DNA from: Oligoflexia bacterium
Lineage (GTDB): Bacteria; Bdellovibrionota; UBA1018
Direction: 5' to 3'
DNA length: 64,000 nt
NCBI GenBank assembly: GCA_031292385.1
Contig: JARLHE010000016.1
Location: 1-64,000 of the forward strand
How positions within the stretch are numbered: position 1 is the first letter of the stretch; every line of letters begins with the position of its first letter. Of this stretch, positions 1 through 8,735 are shown in pieces. The notes beneath the pieces are model-generated. The model was not told the origin of the DNA and ran no database searches. It saw only the letters and a program-made list of their open reading frames with translations. The translations under genes were made by a program, and so were the position numbers.

Positions 1-1040
1 ACGCGGGCCAGGCTTCCCGCGGACTGATAGACCCCCATCGTCGCTCCTCGGCGCGAGGGCTTGGCCCCGAGCGAAGCCAGGCTTGAAAGCGAGGGGTGAA
101 GGGTTCCATGTCCAATCGATAAAATCGAAAGCGCCAGCACGACCATCGCCACTGAGTGGGAAACGCTGAACGTGACTAAGCCAACGGCCGCCGCGATCAA
201 CCCGAACGAAATCAGCTTGATCTCGCCAAAGCGCTTGGCCAGTCGCCCGATCAGACCGCCTTGGAGCGCAACCATGATCAGCCCGCTGAAGCCGAGCAAC
301 ATGCCCGCTGACCGGGCGTTCAGGCCGAAAGTCTCCAGCATGAAAATCGCGAAGGTGGTTTCCATCTGCGCGATCGCGAAGGTGACCAGAAAGAAAAGCC
401 CGACCGCGAGCCGGGTGCGCGGGTCGGCAAGCGTGAGCCGGATGTTTTCAAAATCAAAACGCTTCACCCGGTTGCCCGATCGGGCTTCGGCGGAAAGAGG
501 CGGCTCCTGCAGGAAAAGTGCGGCAAAAACGAGGTTAACCGCAGCCATCGCCGCTCCGGTGAGCATCGGGACGTTATAGCCGTAGGGCGAAAGCAATCCG
601 CCGATAGCGGGCCCGAAAATGAACCCTAAGCCGAAAGCCGCTCCGATCAGGCCCATGCCTTTGGCGCGATTTTCTTCGGTTGTCACATCTGAGATGTAGG
701 CATACGCGGTCGAGATATTCGCGCTTCCCGCGCCGGCCAGGGTGCGGCCGATAAACAGCCAGAGCAGCGATGGGGCGAAGCCCAGGACCAGCATGGAAAG
801 ACTGGTGCCGAGCAGGCTGATCAAAAGCACCGGTTTTCTGCCGATCCGGTCGGAGAGGCGTCCCCAGAGCGGCGACACTAAAAACTGCATCAAAGAAAAG
901 ACGGCCATGAGCCATCCGAGCTCGCGGGCATTCGCTCCGTAGGCTTTTGCATAGTAGGGGAGAATGGGAATCACGATTCCGAATCCAACCAGATCGATGA
1001 AGACGACCAGGAAGATGATTCCGAGTGATACTTTGCGCAT
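1..1040 (-). CDS. MFS transporter, TetA-like (3' end outside window)
   Basis: This is the N-terminal 346 codons of a major facilitator superfamily efflux-type permease; the C-terminus lies beyond the window edge. Translation from the ATG at 1038-1040 gives a hydrophobic first helix (MRKVSLGIIFLVVFIDLVGF) and the MFS motif-A signature LSDRIGRKPVL between helices 2 and 3. The GxGFGxGFIFGPAIGG pattern in the predicted helix 5 region resembles the drug:proton antiporter motif C of 12-helix exporters. The substrate cannot be told from sequence. The reading frame is open from the start codon to base 1. It is followed upstream by a same-strand GH15 gene 60 bp away. Confidence 0.88.
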   Translation of the reverse strand, partial: MRKVSLGIIFLVVFIDLVGFGIVIPILPYYAKAYGANARELGWLMAVFSLMQFLVSPLWGRLSDRIGRKPVLLISLLGTSLSMLVLGFAPSLLWLFIGRTLAGAGSANISTAYAYISDVTTEENRAKGMGLIGAAFGLGFIFGPAIGGLLSPYGYNVPMLTGAAMAAVNLVFAALFLQEPPLSAEARSGNRVKRFDFENIRLTLADPRTRLAVGLFFLVTFAIAQMETTFAIFMLETFGLNARSAGMLLGFSGLIMVALQGGLIGRLAKRFGEIKLISFGLIAAAVGLVTFSVSHSVAMVVLALSILSIGHGTLHPSLSSLASLGAKPSRRGATMGVYQSAGSLAR

Positions 1041-1099
1041 GCTCTTCTTTTAATGCTGCGCAGGAGCAGGTTCAATCTCTTTCGGTATGGGTCTCTGCG

Positions 1100-2806
1100 T
1101 CAGGCGGTTTTTCCGAGAAGAGTCCCTGAGGGAATTCGCCGTCCACGCGCCGCGCCCACATATAAAGCGGCGTTAATGAGCGCCAGGTGCACCTGAATCG
1201 CAGGGAAGTGGCCGGTGGTTTCGCCGGAGGTGCGGTCCACATTTTCGCCGAAAATGCCGAGCGGCGTGGCGTAGCTGCAGATTTCGGCCAGGCGGTCGCT
1301 TGCGTCGCTGACATGACCGCCCAGCGCCAGGCACTGGACCAGCCATAGGCTCGCAAGCAGATTCGCGTCCTTGTCGCCGCTTGATCTCCGAAGCAGCACA
1401 CCCTCCGAGAGCTCGGTTTGGATCGTGCTCACGGTACCGGCCATCCGTGCATCGTCCATCGGCAAAAATCCCAGGATCGGCATCAGAAGTACTGCTGCAT
1501 CGAGCGTCGAGTCTCCGAATGCGCGGGTGAAGCTGCCGATCGATTCGTCAAAACCCTGCTCGCAAAGGGTTCGGTGCAGAATATCGCGTTCCTGCCCCCA
1601 GCGCGCGGGCGTTCTGACTTTGATGGAGTGGGCGAGCTGAATGGCCCGATCGAGCGCGACCCAGCAATAGAGCTTCGAGGCGGTGAAGTGATCCGGCTTG
1701 GGGTTGACCTCGTCGAATCCCGCGTCGGGTCTCCTCCAGGCTTGGCCCGCGAAATCAGCGATGGAAGAGAGTCTCGGCCAGAGACCCGTGGGCAGTCTGC
1801 CGAAGCAATTGTAGTACTCGGTCGCCGCGAGCATCACATGCCCGTAGAGGCTGAGATGAAATCTCGATTTCTCACGGCTTTTATGGCCGCCGTTGAGTTT
1901 GTAAGCCGCCTCCAAGCCTTCGGCTCCGTCGCGCGCCAGCAGGTCATACAGCCATTGAAACCAGGCCTGGCACTCTTCGCGATATCCTAAATTCGTCATG
2001 GCCTGCAAAGCCCAGGCGCCGTCCCGGATATTGGCGTAGCGAGCTTCGTCGGTCAGTCCCTCGGCGATCGCCCCGGTCTCGGGATCGCTTAAAATATGAA
2101 GCAGCATCGACGACCGTACGACCGTGTCGTGCCATGGCCCCGCGAAAGGACAACCAGCGGGAATGCAGTGGTGCGCCCAGGAGCGCCAGGCATCGATGGC
2201 CGGGCGCGGGTGGATCTCAGAAACAGGCGTGATCAGGTCGCGGCGAGAGAAGCCCCAGCTCCAGCGGAAAATCGCCGATTGGCCCGTCTCCAAAGTGAAT
2301 GACGCTCGCGCGGCGCTTGGCCCTCGCTCACCCACCAGTTCGAGCGGGATATTCGATGCGAGGCGGGCGATGGAAGAGGGATTGCGCCCGCGAAAGACTA
2401 CTTCGCCGTTCTGGTACTCGGCGCCGGGGATGTCGTTTCCAGATTCGAAGCGAGGCGCGCAGCTTAGAAAAAACTGAACGCGGCCTTGGACCACCTCGAT
2501 CCGCCGATGGATGACGGGAACGGTCTCGATCGGCATCCAGTCGGTCAGTCGCGCACGGCCATACGGCGTTTCGAACGCCGTTTCCAGGATCTGCGTCCGC
2601 TGAAGATAGTGCTGCTCCGAGTGATATTCACCGTGCGGAATGATCTGAAAACGGCCGCCGTTCGGCCCGTATTCGAGAGCGCCGAAATGACTGGGAGAAT
2701 CGATTTCCGGAAAACAACACCAGTCGATCCCACCGAATCGATCGACTAATGCGGCGTGCCCCTTGTTGCCGATGATGCCGTAGTCTTTGAGAGAAACGGA
2801 ACTCAC
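1100..2806 (-). CDS. Glycoside hydrolase family 15 protein (glucoamylase/trehalase type)
   Basis: This 568-residue protein matches the GH15 glucoamylase/trehalase layout: an N-terminal beta-rich domain followed by an (alpha/alpha)6 barrel. The N-terminus GIIGNKGHAALVDRFGGIDW is the hallmark GH15 opening. IRDGAW near residue 260 corresponds to the usual W/Y-IRDA motif. GFDEVNPKPDHF near residue 365 corresponds to the GIWE..P.HFT block that carries the general-acid Glu, and FGENVDRTSGE near residue 525 corresponds to the second acidic block. Substrate (trehalose, maltodextrin or another alpha-glucoside) is not determinable. There is no signal peptide, so it is probably cytoplasmic. It lies 10 bp downstream of the PAP2 gene and may be cotranscribed with it. 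Confidence 0.88.
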   Translation of the reverse strand: MSSVSLKDYGIIGNKGHAALVDRFGGIDWCCFPEIDSPSHFGALEYGPNGGRFQIIPHGEYHSEQHYLQRTQILETAFETPYGRARLTDWMPIETVPVIHRRIEVVQGRVQFFLSCAPRFESGNDIPGAEYQNGEVVFRGRNPSSIARLASNIPLELVGERGPSAARASFTLETGQSAIFRWSWGFSRRDLITPVSEIHPRPAIDAWRSWAHHCIPAGCPFAGPWHDTVVRSSMLLHILSDPETGAIAEGLTDEARYANIRDGAWALQAMTNLGYREECQAWFQWLYDLLARDGAEGLEAAYKLNGGHKSREKSRFHLSLYGHVMLAATEYYNCFGRLPTGLWPRLSSIADFAGQAWRRPDAGFDEVNPKPDHFTASKLYCWVALDRAIQLAHSIKVRTPARWGQERDILHRTLCEQGFDESIGSFTRAFGDSTLDAAVLLMPILGFLPMDDARMAGTVSTIQTELSEGVLLRRSSGDKDANLLASLWLVQCLALGGHVSDASDRLAEICSYATPLGIFGENVDRTSGETTGHFPAIQVHLALINAALYVGAARGRRIPSGTLLGKTA

Positions 2807-2815
2807 TTCCCGAGT

Positions 2816-3571
2816 TCAGCAAGATTCATGCAAAGACGGGCTCAGAGGCGGACGATGAACGATCGCGATGAGCAGCGCGGTGAGCGACCCCATGACGATG
2901 GCGACCAGCACGTCACTCAGAAAATGCCTGCCGGCCAGGATTCGGAATACCCCGGTTGTCGTGATGAGGCACTCGGAGAGGACGCCGCATCCGATCAGCA
3001 GCCAGGCGGGCGCGCCGCGGCCGAAAAGCGTCAGCATCAGATAAATGCAGGCCGCCGAAACGAAGCTGGTATGGCCGGAATAGAAAGAAGTGTAGTTTTG
3101 CGGATCCAGAAAAAGCTTGGGATCGACGCCTCGCCCGTAAAGATAGGGGCGGGCCCTGCCGGAGAAAAGGCGGCCGCATTCGGTAAAAAAACCGTTGAGA
3201 AACCAGGTTTGGATAAAAATCAGCAAGTCGGTCATGGCCGCCTTGAACGCGATCGCGGATCCGACGCGGCCTGAGATCATCACGGACACTTGGTAGAGAA
3301 AAGGCATCAAGACCGCGATGACGGCGGTCATGTTTTGCGCGAAGTAGGAATAGAAGTCGGCGTCCCCGCTGAGGTTTCCGATCGAGGGTTGGTCGAGCCA
3401 AAACACTTTGAACTGCGAGCAAGGATTGCTTGCCGAGCAGGAGGGGTGAATCAACAAGGGGCGCGCATAGAGGGCGGCGATCCAGAGGATCATCGGCACG
3501 AGCGTGAGCCAGATGTCGCGCGATTTCAGTCGGGCCGGCAGGCGCAGTCTCTGTAAAAGCGGCGGCATCAT
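2816..3571 (-). CDS. PAP2-family membrane phosphatase
   Basis: This 251-residue integral membrane protein belongs to the type 2 phosphatidic acid phosphatase superfamily, which dephosphorylates lipid phosphates such as phosphatidate or undecaprenyl diphosphate at the membrane. The three signature blocks are visible: block 1 as R-x6-RP (RLFSGRARP, with Arg where Lys is usual), block 2 as SFYSGHTSF, and block 3 as RILAGRHFLSDV with the catalytic His. About six hydrophobic segments are present. The ATG overlaps the stop of the upstream gshA-type gene by 4 bp (ATGA), so the two are probably translationally coupled. The lipid substrate is unknown. Confidence 0.85.
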   Translation of the reverse strand: MMPPLLQRLRLPARLKSRDIWLTLVPMILWIAALYARPLLIHPSCSASNPCSQFKVFWLDQPSIGNLSGDADFYSYFAQNMTAVIAVLMPFLYQVSVMISGRVGSAIAFKAAMTDLLIFIQTWFLNGFFTECGRLFSGRARPYLYGRGVDPKLFLDPQNYTSFYSGHTSFVSAACIYLMLTLFGRGAPAWLLIGCGVLSECLITTTGVFRILAGRHFLSDVLVAIVMGSLTALLIAIVHRPPLSPSLHESC

Positions 3572-4887
3572 TTACTCTGGGTGGTTCGGGCGTGTTGCAG
3601 GAGCTCGCGGCCGGTCGCGAATGCCGAAATCCGCGCGATCGAGCCGTATACCAGCTCCAGGGTCGGTTCGCTCTTCTTTTTATTGCCATGGCCGTCGTCA
3701 TCGGGCTCGTCCGTGTCTTCGGGGACCCGAAGATCCGACATGCAGAGCTTGCGGAAAACCATTCCCGTCGAATTGAGGTTTTCTTCCGCGTTGCGCTCGG
3801 TATTGGTGCGCAGGAACCCGCCGATCAGCTCCGAGCCCGAGAGATAGATCACGGGTTCGGCCGCGAGACGATCGACGAGAGTCGCCGTGGGCACGCCTTC
3901 CTGCACCACCACGCTTCCGATCGGCATCCGGTTTTTCCCGACGCTCATTTTGTTTTTCGTTCGGCGATTCATCGTTCGTAGCTCTTCCGCCGAGTGAACG
4001 ACCATGATTCCGATGCCGTAAGTGCCCGCGTTGTTCTTCACGAAAACGAAAGGTTTGTGATCGACGCCGTGCCGGGCGTAGTTTCCCTCGATTCGTTTCA
4101 GCATCGCTTCCGCGGCGTTCGCGGCGCGATCGATTCCAGAATCCTCGTTGAAATTGACGTGGTCGACCTCCTCGGTATCGATTTGGATATGCCACGGGTC
4201 AACATCGATGATTTTGGCGAATTCCCCCGCGAGCTGGTTGTAGTATTTGAAGTGCTCGCTCTTTTTTCGCGTGTGCCAGCCCAGGGTATGGGAAGGCACG
4301 ACGGGTTGCGTGACCAGGTCGAGCTCTTTCGGGTAGCCGCCGGAGAAATCATTGTTCAGCAGCACGAGATCCGGCACGAACTGATCGACGGACAGTAGCC
4401 CGTTTTCGATGCGCAACGGCCAGGCCCGCAGCTCCTTTTCGGTGGCGGTTTGAAGCACGATCGGCCCTTCGCCGGGGGCGCCTTCCGGGAGGGGGCCATA
4501 CCAGCCGATGCGGCATTCGAAGCCCGCCTCGGTAATTAGCTGGCAGAGATAAAAAAGATTCTCCAGATAATAGCGGTTGGAGGTGTGCGATTCGGGAATG
4601 ACGACAACTTTTTGCACGCCCGGGCGTCCCATGCGGCTGGCTATCGTATCGAGCTGCGCGCGAATGATCGGCGGCGCGGAGCGCATGTCTTCCGGGCAGA
4701 TATTGTTGAAGCCGGCCGGGAAAAGGTTGCTGTCGACGGGCACGATTTTATGACCTGAATCGCGAAGATCGATCGAGCAGTAGAAGGGAGGGGGGGCGAG
4801 CCGTGCTTGCTCCAAATTCCAATCCCAAAGCGCCCGGCGGTTTTTTTGAATCCGGCTGGCAAGCATCCGTTTAAGTTTATCGCTCAT
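3568..4887 (-). CDS. gshA: Glutamate-cysteine ligase, GshA family (Acidithiobacillus type)
   Basis: At 439 residues, the protein resembles the small glutamate-cysteine ligase family first described from Acidithiobacillus ferrooxidans and found in scattered proteobacteria, distinct from the E. coli and plant-type enzymes. Recognisable stretches are the N-terminal segment around residues 35-70 (FYCSIDLRDSGHKIVPVDSN then FPAGFNNI) and the glycine-rich KNNAGTYGIGIMVV block in the second half, which looks like an ATP-handling loop. It would make gamma-glutamylcysteine, the first step to glutathione. No glutathione synthetase gene is nearby. It overlaps its neighbours by 4 bp on both sides, in a run with a PAP2 protein, a TPR protein and two ArsA-like ATPases. 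Confidence 0.82.
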   Translation of the reverse strand: MSDKLKRMLASRIQKNRRALWDWNLEQARLAPPPFYCSIDLRDSGHKIVPVDSNLFPAGFNNICPEDMRSAPPIIRAQLDTIASRMGRPGVQKVVVIPESHTSNRYYLENLFYLCQLITEAGFECRIGWYGPLPEGAPGEGPIVLQTATEKELRAWPLRIENGLLSVDQFVPDLVLLNNDFSGGYPKELDLVTQPVVPSHTLGWHTRKKSEHFKYYNQLAGEFAKIIDVDPWHIQIDTEEVDHVNFNEDSGIDRAANAAEAMLKRIEGNYARHGVDHKPFVFVKNNAGTYGIGIMVVHSAEELRTMNRRTKNKMSVGKNRMPIGSVVVQEGVPTATLVDRLAAEPVIYLSGSELIGGFLRTNTERNAEENLNSTGMVFRKLCMSDLRVPEDTDEPDDDGHGNKKKSEPTLELVYGSIARISAFATGRELLQHARTTQSK

Positions 4888-5966
4888 GAAGAGGCCTTTC
4901 CGTTATGAGTCAAATCCTGAATGAGCCCATTTACCGCTTTTGACGTCGCGCCCGCGGGACCGGGTTGGGTTGCTTTCCATTTTCGCAAAAGCGCGGCCGC
5001 ATTCTCCGCATGCGCCTGGCATGCGGGGATCAATTTCGCCGCGAGCTCCTCCCGATAGGTGACCTTTTGCTGGGCGGTTGTTTGAACCTTGGTTTTGGTC
5101 GAGGGAGGTGGGTTCGCGCAAGCTTCTTTATAATTTTTGAATGCGCGCGAGAAGAGGTCACGCGCGAGCTCGGAATGGGTTTCGCTCTTCGCGTTCACCA
5201 GGCGCTCGAAATAGAGCATGGCCTCTTCGAGGCAGATGCCGCGGCGGTCGAGCTGATTGATGGTTTCCGACTCTTCAAGCGCTTTTGCGGAAGGAAAGCG
5301 CGCGCAGGTCTCCGCCTTCAGTTCGGTTTCGAGCAAGCGCTGCTCTCCCAGTACCGCGGGTTGCGCCGCGCGCTGGGCCGGTGCAGATGCCGAGACGACG
5401 AGCGTCGCCGCCTCATTTTGGCGGCCGAGGGCGATGAGAAGGCGCGCTTCCTGGAGCAGTGAGCGCGCCTCGAGCTCCGAGGTGAGGTTGTGCGCGGGAT
5501 CTTTTTTCAGTTCTTCGACGGCGATCAGGGCGTCTTGAAATTTGCGGAGCTGGGTATAGGCGTCCACGATCCGGATTCGGGCATGAGCCCGGTTCACGCT
5601 TTCTTCGGAGGTCCATAGGCTCGAGTCCGTTCGGCCTGCGCCCTCGAGATAAGCTTGCAGAGGCGAGATGGCCTTTTCCGGTTTTCCTTGAGCAAGCCAC
5701 GCGTGCCCAAGCCATGCGCGAAGTTCACGATACCTTTTCGCGTCCGGATAGCCCGGATAGCGGCTCAATAGGCGTTCGATAGGTGGGATGGCCTCGTCGT
5801 AAAGGCCTTCTTCGTAGGCTTTTTTGGCGTCATGCCAAAGCACCTCGGCGCCCTCCATCGTCGTGGGGCCCGAGCTCGTTTCGACCGCGGGAGCCGGGCG
5901 CGGGGCGAGCCCCGACCCAAGCGTGAAAGCGATGAGCAAGCTAAGGCTCGAGAGCTTGTGATACAT
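4884..5966 (-). CDS. Exported TPR-repeat protein
   Basis: This 360-residue protein begins with a signal peptide (LSLLIAFTLGSGLAPRPAPA, cleavage near residue 27). At least one clear tetratricopeptide repeat follows at about residues 38-75 (AKKAYEEGLYDEAIPPIERL, then LSRYPGYPDA), with further helical repeats to about residue 190 (LGHAWLAQGKPEKAISPLQA). The second half is helical and lacks a recognised domain. It probably acts as a periplasmic scaffold or adaptor. It overlaps the downstream gshA-type gene by 4 bp and the upstream ATPase gene by 26 bp, so it sits inside a single operon. The specific function is unknown. Confidence 0.75.
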   Translation of the reverse strand: MYHKLSSLSLLIAFTLGSGLAPRPAPAVETSSGPTTMEGAEVLWHDAKKAYEEGLYDEAIPPIERLLSRYPGYPDAKRYRELRAWLGHAWLAQGKPEKAISPLQAYLEGAGRTDSSLWTSEESVNRAHARIRIVDAYTQLRKFQDALIAVEELKKDPAHNLTSELEARSLLQEARLLIALGRQNEAATLVVSASAPAQRAAQPAVLGEQRLLETELKAETCARFPSAKALEESETINQLDRRGICLEEAMLYFERLVNAKSETHSELARDLFSRAFKNYKEACANPPPSTKTKVQTTAQQKVTYREELAAKLIPACQAHAENAAALLRKWKATQPGPAGATSKAVNGLIQDLTHNGKASS

Positions 5967-7053
5967 GAACCAGGTCCTCCAGGGTATGGACGTCGCGCGC
6001 GAACTCCGGCAGCTGTGAGCAGATCGGCGCGTCCGCGGCGCTCGCGCGAAGCTCGCGAATGAGCTGCCGCTCGCGCTCGATTAATTCTTGAACCAGCTTT
6101 TCTCCGGCGCTTGGGTTCTTCGGCAACGGCTTTTGGGTCAGATAGGAAAGCGTGCGGTTGATCGAAATCCCATCGAGCCGCATTTTATGCTGTGAAAGTT
6201 TTTCCACGAAATGCCGGAGATCGGGAGCCGTCCCGGGAGACGGCGTGGTCACTAAGATGAAGCCGACTTCCTTGGATTCGAGAAGTTCCATGACCCGCTT
6301 CAAATTCGCCGTGAAGGTGGATTGCACCTGAAGAAGCCCGGTCGCGAAATCCACGAGGCTGGTCATGAAGCCCGCCCCGGTCAGCCGCTCCAAAATGCCG
6401 AGTGCCTTTTTCATTCCCGCCGCGACCAGCGCATTGGCCGGAAACGCGAGCCAGCGAATGAGCTTCTCCTCGAAAAAGCGGGCGAGAAGTCCCGGCGCTT
6501 CCAAAAAGCCCTGGGAGCTCCGGCTGGGTGGGGTATCGAGAACGATGCAGTCATAGCGAGGTCGGCCGTTTTCGGTCTCCATGGCGAGCGCATAAAGGCG
6601 CTCAAGCGCCATGTACTCATTAGTGCCGGAAAATTCTTTGGCGAAAATCTGGAAAATCGGGTTTTTCATCACTCGCTCGGCGCCAGCCGGGGTGGAAGCG
6701 ATGCTTTTGACGAAGCTTTCGAACGTGCGCCGGGTGTCCGGGATAATGGCCGATAGCGCGCCGGTGAATTTTCCGAGCGTGGGATCGACCTTCTTGCACA
6801 CGATTCGGAGCTGTTCGGTCAGATCGGTGGCCTCGTCCCCCAAATGCTTGACGCCCAGGGAAGTGGCGAGCCGCTTGGCCGGGTCGATCGTGATCACCAC
6901 CGCGCGTTTTCCCGCCAATGCCGCCTTGACGGCGATCGCGGCGCTTAGGGTCGTCTTTCCGACTCCGCCCGTGCCGCAGGTGACGATGATCCGCCGTTTC
7001 GCGATGATCGCGCTGATCGATGAACCGGAGGGAGTCGTTCGGGCCGGGCTCAC
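5941..7053 (-). CDS. ArsA/Get3-like ATPase (first of a tandem pair)
   Basis: This 370-residue cytosolic ATPase of the ArsA/Get3 branch of SIMIBI P-loop proteins has the deviant Walker A motif TCGTGGVGKTTLSAAIA near residue 30, the switch-I-like VITIDPAKRLATSLGV, and a Walker B/switch II block DCIVLDTPPSRSSQGFLEAP. Family members act as arsenite-pump ATPases or as targeting factors for tail-anchored membrane proteins. No ArsB, arsenate reductase or ArsR gene is near, which argues against arsenic resistance. The start overlaps the stop of the second ATPase by 4 bp. The pair may form a heterodimer; this is inference. Confidence 0.83.
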   Translation of the reverse strand: MSPARTTPSGSSISAIIAKRRIIVTCGTGGVGKTTLSAAIAVKAALAGKRAVVITIDPAKRLATSLGVKHLGDEATDLTEQLRIVCKKVDPTLGKFTGALSAIIPDTRRTFESFVKSIASTPAGAERVMKNPIFQIFAKEFSGTNEYMALERLYALAMETENGRPRYDCIVLDTPPSRSSQGFLEAPGLLARFFEEKLIRWLAFPANALVAAGMKKALGILERLTGAGFMTSLVDFATGLLQVQSTFTANLKRVMELLESKEVGFILVTTPSPGTAPDLRHFVEKLSQHKMRLDGISINRTLSYLTQKPLPKNPSAGEKLVQELIERERQLIRELRASAADAPICSQLPEFARDVHTLEDLVHVSQALEP

Positions 7054-7982
7054 GAGACAATTCCTTTCTCGCGGATTTCGTCGGCCAGGCTTCGCACGAG
7101 CTCGGCTTCATCGCGGGATTGCGAAGGAGGGATATAGCCGATTTCCGTGTACTTGATCTTCGCTTGGTCCCAGAGCTTGAGATTATGGGCTTCGAGCGTC
7201 GATCGTTTGGCCGCGTAATCTTTGATATCGGTCGCGAAAGGCGTTTCCCATTGGTCGGGAGCTTCCGGATTCGGATGGGTGGATTCTGGAAAAACGCGAT
7301 TGACGACGAACTCCGCCGGGTTGTCCGGAAAAAGCTCGCGCAAAAGCTCATCGAGCTCAATCGCTTCCCGCAAGGGCATCTCCTCCGGCAAGGCGACGAT
7401 CCAGAACCCCGATTTTTCCGGATCCCGAAAGGTGGCCAGCATCTGATCGGCGTCCCGAGCGAGCGGACCGCCGCCGAAGAGCTTCGAAAAATTAATCGTG
7501 CTTTGAAACATCGCCACGCCATAGCCGGTCGACGGCATGTCGATCACCACATGATCGTAATGCTCGCGCTCATACCAAACTTTGCCGAGCAGGACGAGCT
7601 CGTGAATGCCCGGAGCCGCCTTGGCCATGTAGCGAATCAACTTATTGTCCAAGAAGGTTTTGGTGAGTCGTGTGGTGCCTATTTTTAATCTGCTGAGAAA
7701 CGTTCCGCCGAGAGCCTCGATTTTCAGGCTGGCGTATTCTTCGAACGCGTCCATGGGATCCAAATTCAGGTGCCACAGTTGACCTTTTCCCTCCGGGCGT
7801 GGAATCAGCTTGCTCATAGGCCGGGAAGGGTCTTCGAAGCACACCCAGAGAATCTTTTTACTCTTACCGCTTTTATTTTGGGTTTGGGAGAGAGCGAGAG
7901 CGAGCGCCTGAGAGAGGACCGTCTTGCCGACGCCACCTTTCCCGATCACGAAAATCAAGTTGCGCTGGCAGGCCTGGGTCAT
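7050..7982 (-). CDS. ArsA/Get3-like ATPase (second of a tandem pair)
   Basis: This protein is related to its downstream neighbour but shorter (310 residues from the ATG at 7980-7982). It has a deviant Walker A LIFVIGKGGVGKTVLSQALA close to its N-terminus, and YDHVVIDMPSTGYGVAMFQS as Walker B/switch region. The frame stays open upstream to 8099, but the shorter start places the P-loop about 15 residues from the N-terminus, as is usual in the family, and avoids overlap with the divergent lipoprotein gene. It is the first gene of a minus-strand run through ATPase, TPR protein, GshA-type ligase and PAP2 phosphatase. Confidence 0.8.
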   Translation of the reverse strand: MTQACQRNLIFVIGKGGVGKTVLSQALALALSQTQNKSGKSKKILWVCFEDPSRPMSKLIPRPEGKGQLWHLNLDPMDAFEEYASLKIEALGGTFLSRLKIGTTRLTKTFLDNKLIRYMAKAAPGIHELVLLGKVWYEREHYDHVVIDMPSTGYGVAMFQSTINFSKLFGGGPLARDADQMLATFRDPEKSGFWIVALPEEMPLREAIELDELLRELFPDNPAEFVVNRVFPESTHPNPEAPDQWETPFATDIKDYAAKRSTLEAHNLKLWDQAKIKYTEIGYIPPSQSRDEAELVRSLADEIREKGIVS

Positions 7983-8041
7983 AAGATTTCGCGACAATTT
8001 AGCAGAGAACACCACAATCTCCGTCGGAGGGAAAGAGGCTC

Positions 8042-8069
8042 TTGCATTTATTACGCGGAACCCTATCCT
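8042..8069 (+). promoter_or_regulatory. Possible sigma-70-type promoter for the LpoB-like gene
   Basis: TTGCAT (8042-8047) and TATCCT (8064-8069), separated by 16 bp, lie 30 bp before the ATG of the LpoB-like lipoprotein gene. Both hexamers deviate from consensus; this is a candidate only. Confidence 0.3.
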
Positions 8070-8098
8070 AGGTAATATTTCTAAGAAAGGATTCTGCA

Positions 8099-8716
8099 AT
8101 GCAGCGCAACAATCGTCTCGTATCGAAAGTTCTCCTGATTTCCGTCGCGGGTGCGAGCCTCTGGCTCTCCGGTTGCGGCCCGAAGGCCTTTACCAAGGGC
8201 GATTACGACGACCCGAACCGGGTTGAGCTGCTTGATGACAAATTCAACGAGGCCGATATGCAGCAAATGGCCGACACGACGATCAAAGGGATGGTCGGTT
8301 GCGCTTATGTCGCCAACGCTCCGAAGCCACCGGTCGTGATCGTCGAACGCGTTCAAAACCGCACGGAAGAGCATATCGACACGGTCGCGATGACCGATAT
8401 GGTTCGCAGCAATCTGATCCAGTCCGGGAAGATGCGCTTCATCAATAAAGAAGAGCGCGGAACCCTCGGCGATGAGACCAGTTACGGCGAATCCGGCAAC
8501 GTCGATCCGGTCAGCGCGAAAAAGCGCGGCAAGCAGATCGGCGCGGATTACATCCTGAGCGGAGCGATCGCCACGAACGTGCAGCAGGTCGGTGACGACA
8601 AATTCATTTATTACAAGCTCACGATGAATCTCACGAACATCGAGACCTCCACGATCGACTGCACGCAGGAAAAGCAGATCCGCAAGAAGTTCCGCAAGCG
8701 CAGCGTCGGCTTCTGA
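8099..8716 (+). CDS. LpoB-family lipoprotein (penicillin-binding protein activator-like)
   Basis: This 205-residue lipoprotein has a signal peptide ending in the lipobox LSGC (Cys at about residue 26). The mature part resembles LpoB, the outer-membrane lipoprotein that reaches through the periplasm to stimulate PBP1b. The match includes VVIVERVQNRTEEHIDT, then TDMVRSNLIQSGKMRFINKE and KKRGKQIGADYILSGAI. It starts at an ATG preceded by AAAGGA at a good distance. The next gene, a COG3014-like lipoprotein, follows after 19 bp, a pairing seen in other Gram-negative genomes. Family assignment is good; the role in cell-wall synthesis here is inferred. Confidence 0.82.
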   Translation: MQRNNRLVSKVLLISVAGASLWLSGCGPKAFTKGDYDDPNRVELLDDKFNEADMQQMADTTIKGMVGCAYVANAPKPPVVIVERVQNRTEEHIDTVAMTDMVRSNLIQSGKMRFINKEERGTLGDETSYGESGNVDPVSAKKRGKQIGADYILSGAIATNVQQVGDDKFIYYKLTMNLTNIETSTIDCTQEKQIRKKFRKRSVGF

Positions 8717-8735
8717 TTCAGCGGTAGTTTCAAAA

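Noticed and set aside
5941-7982. Arsenic resistance operon
   Set aside because: ArsA-like ATPases are present, but no ArsB/Acr3, ArsC or ArsR gene; context suggests a different role.
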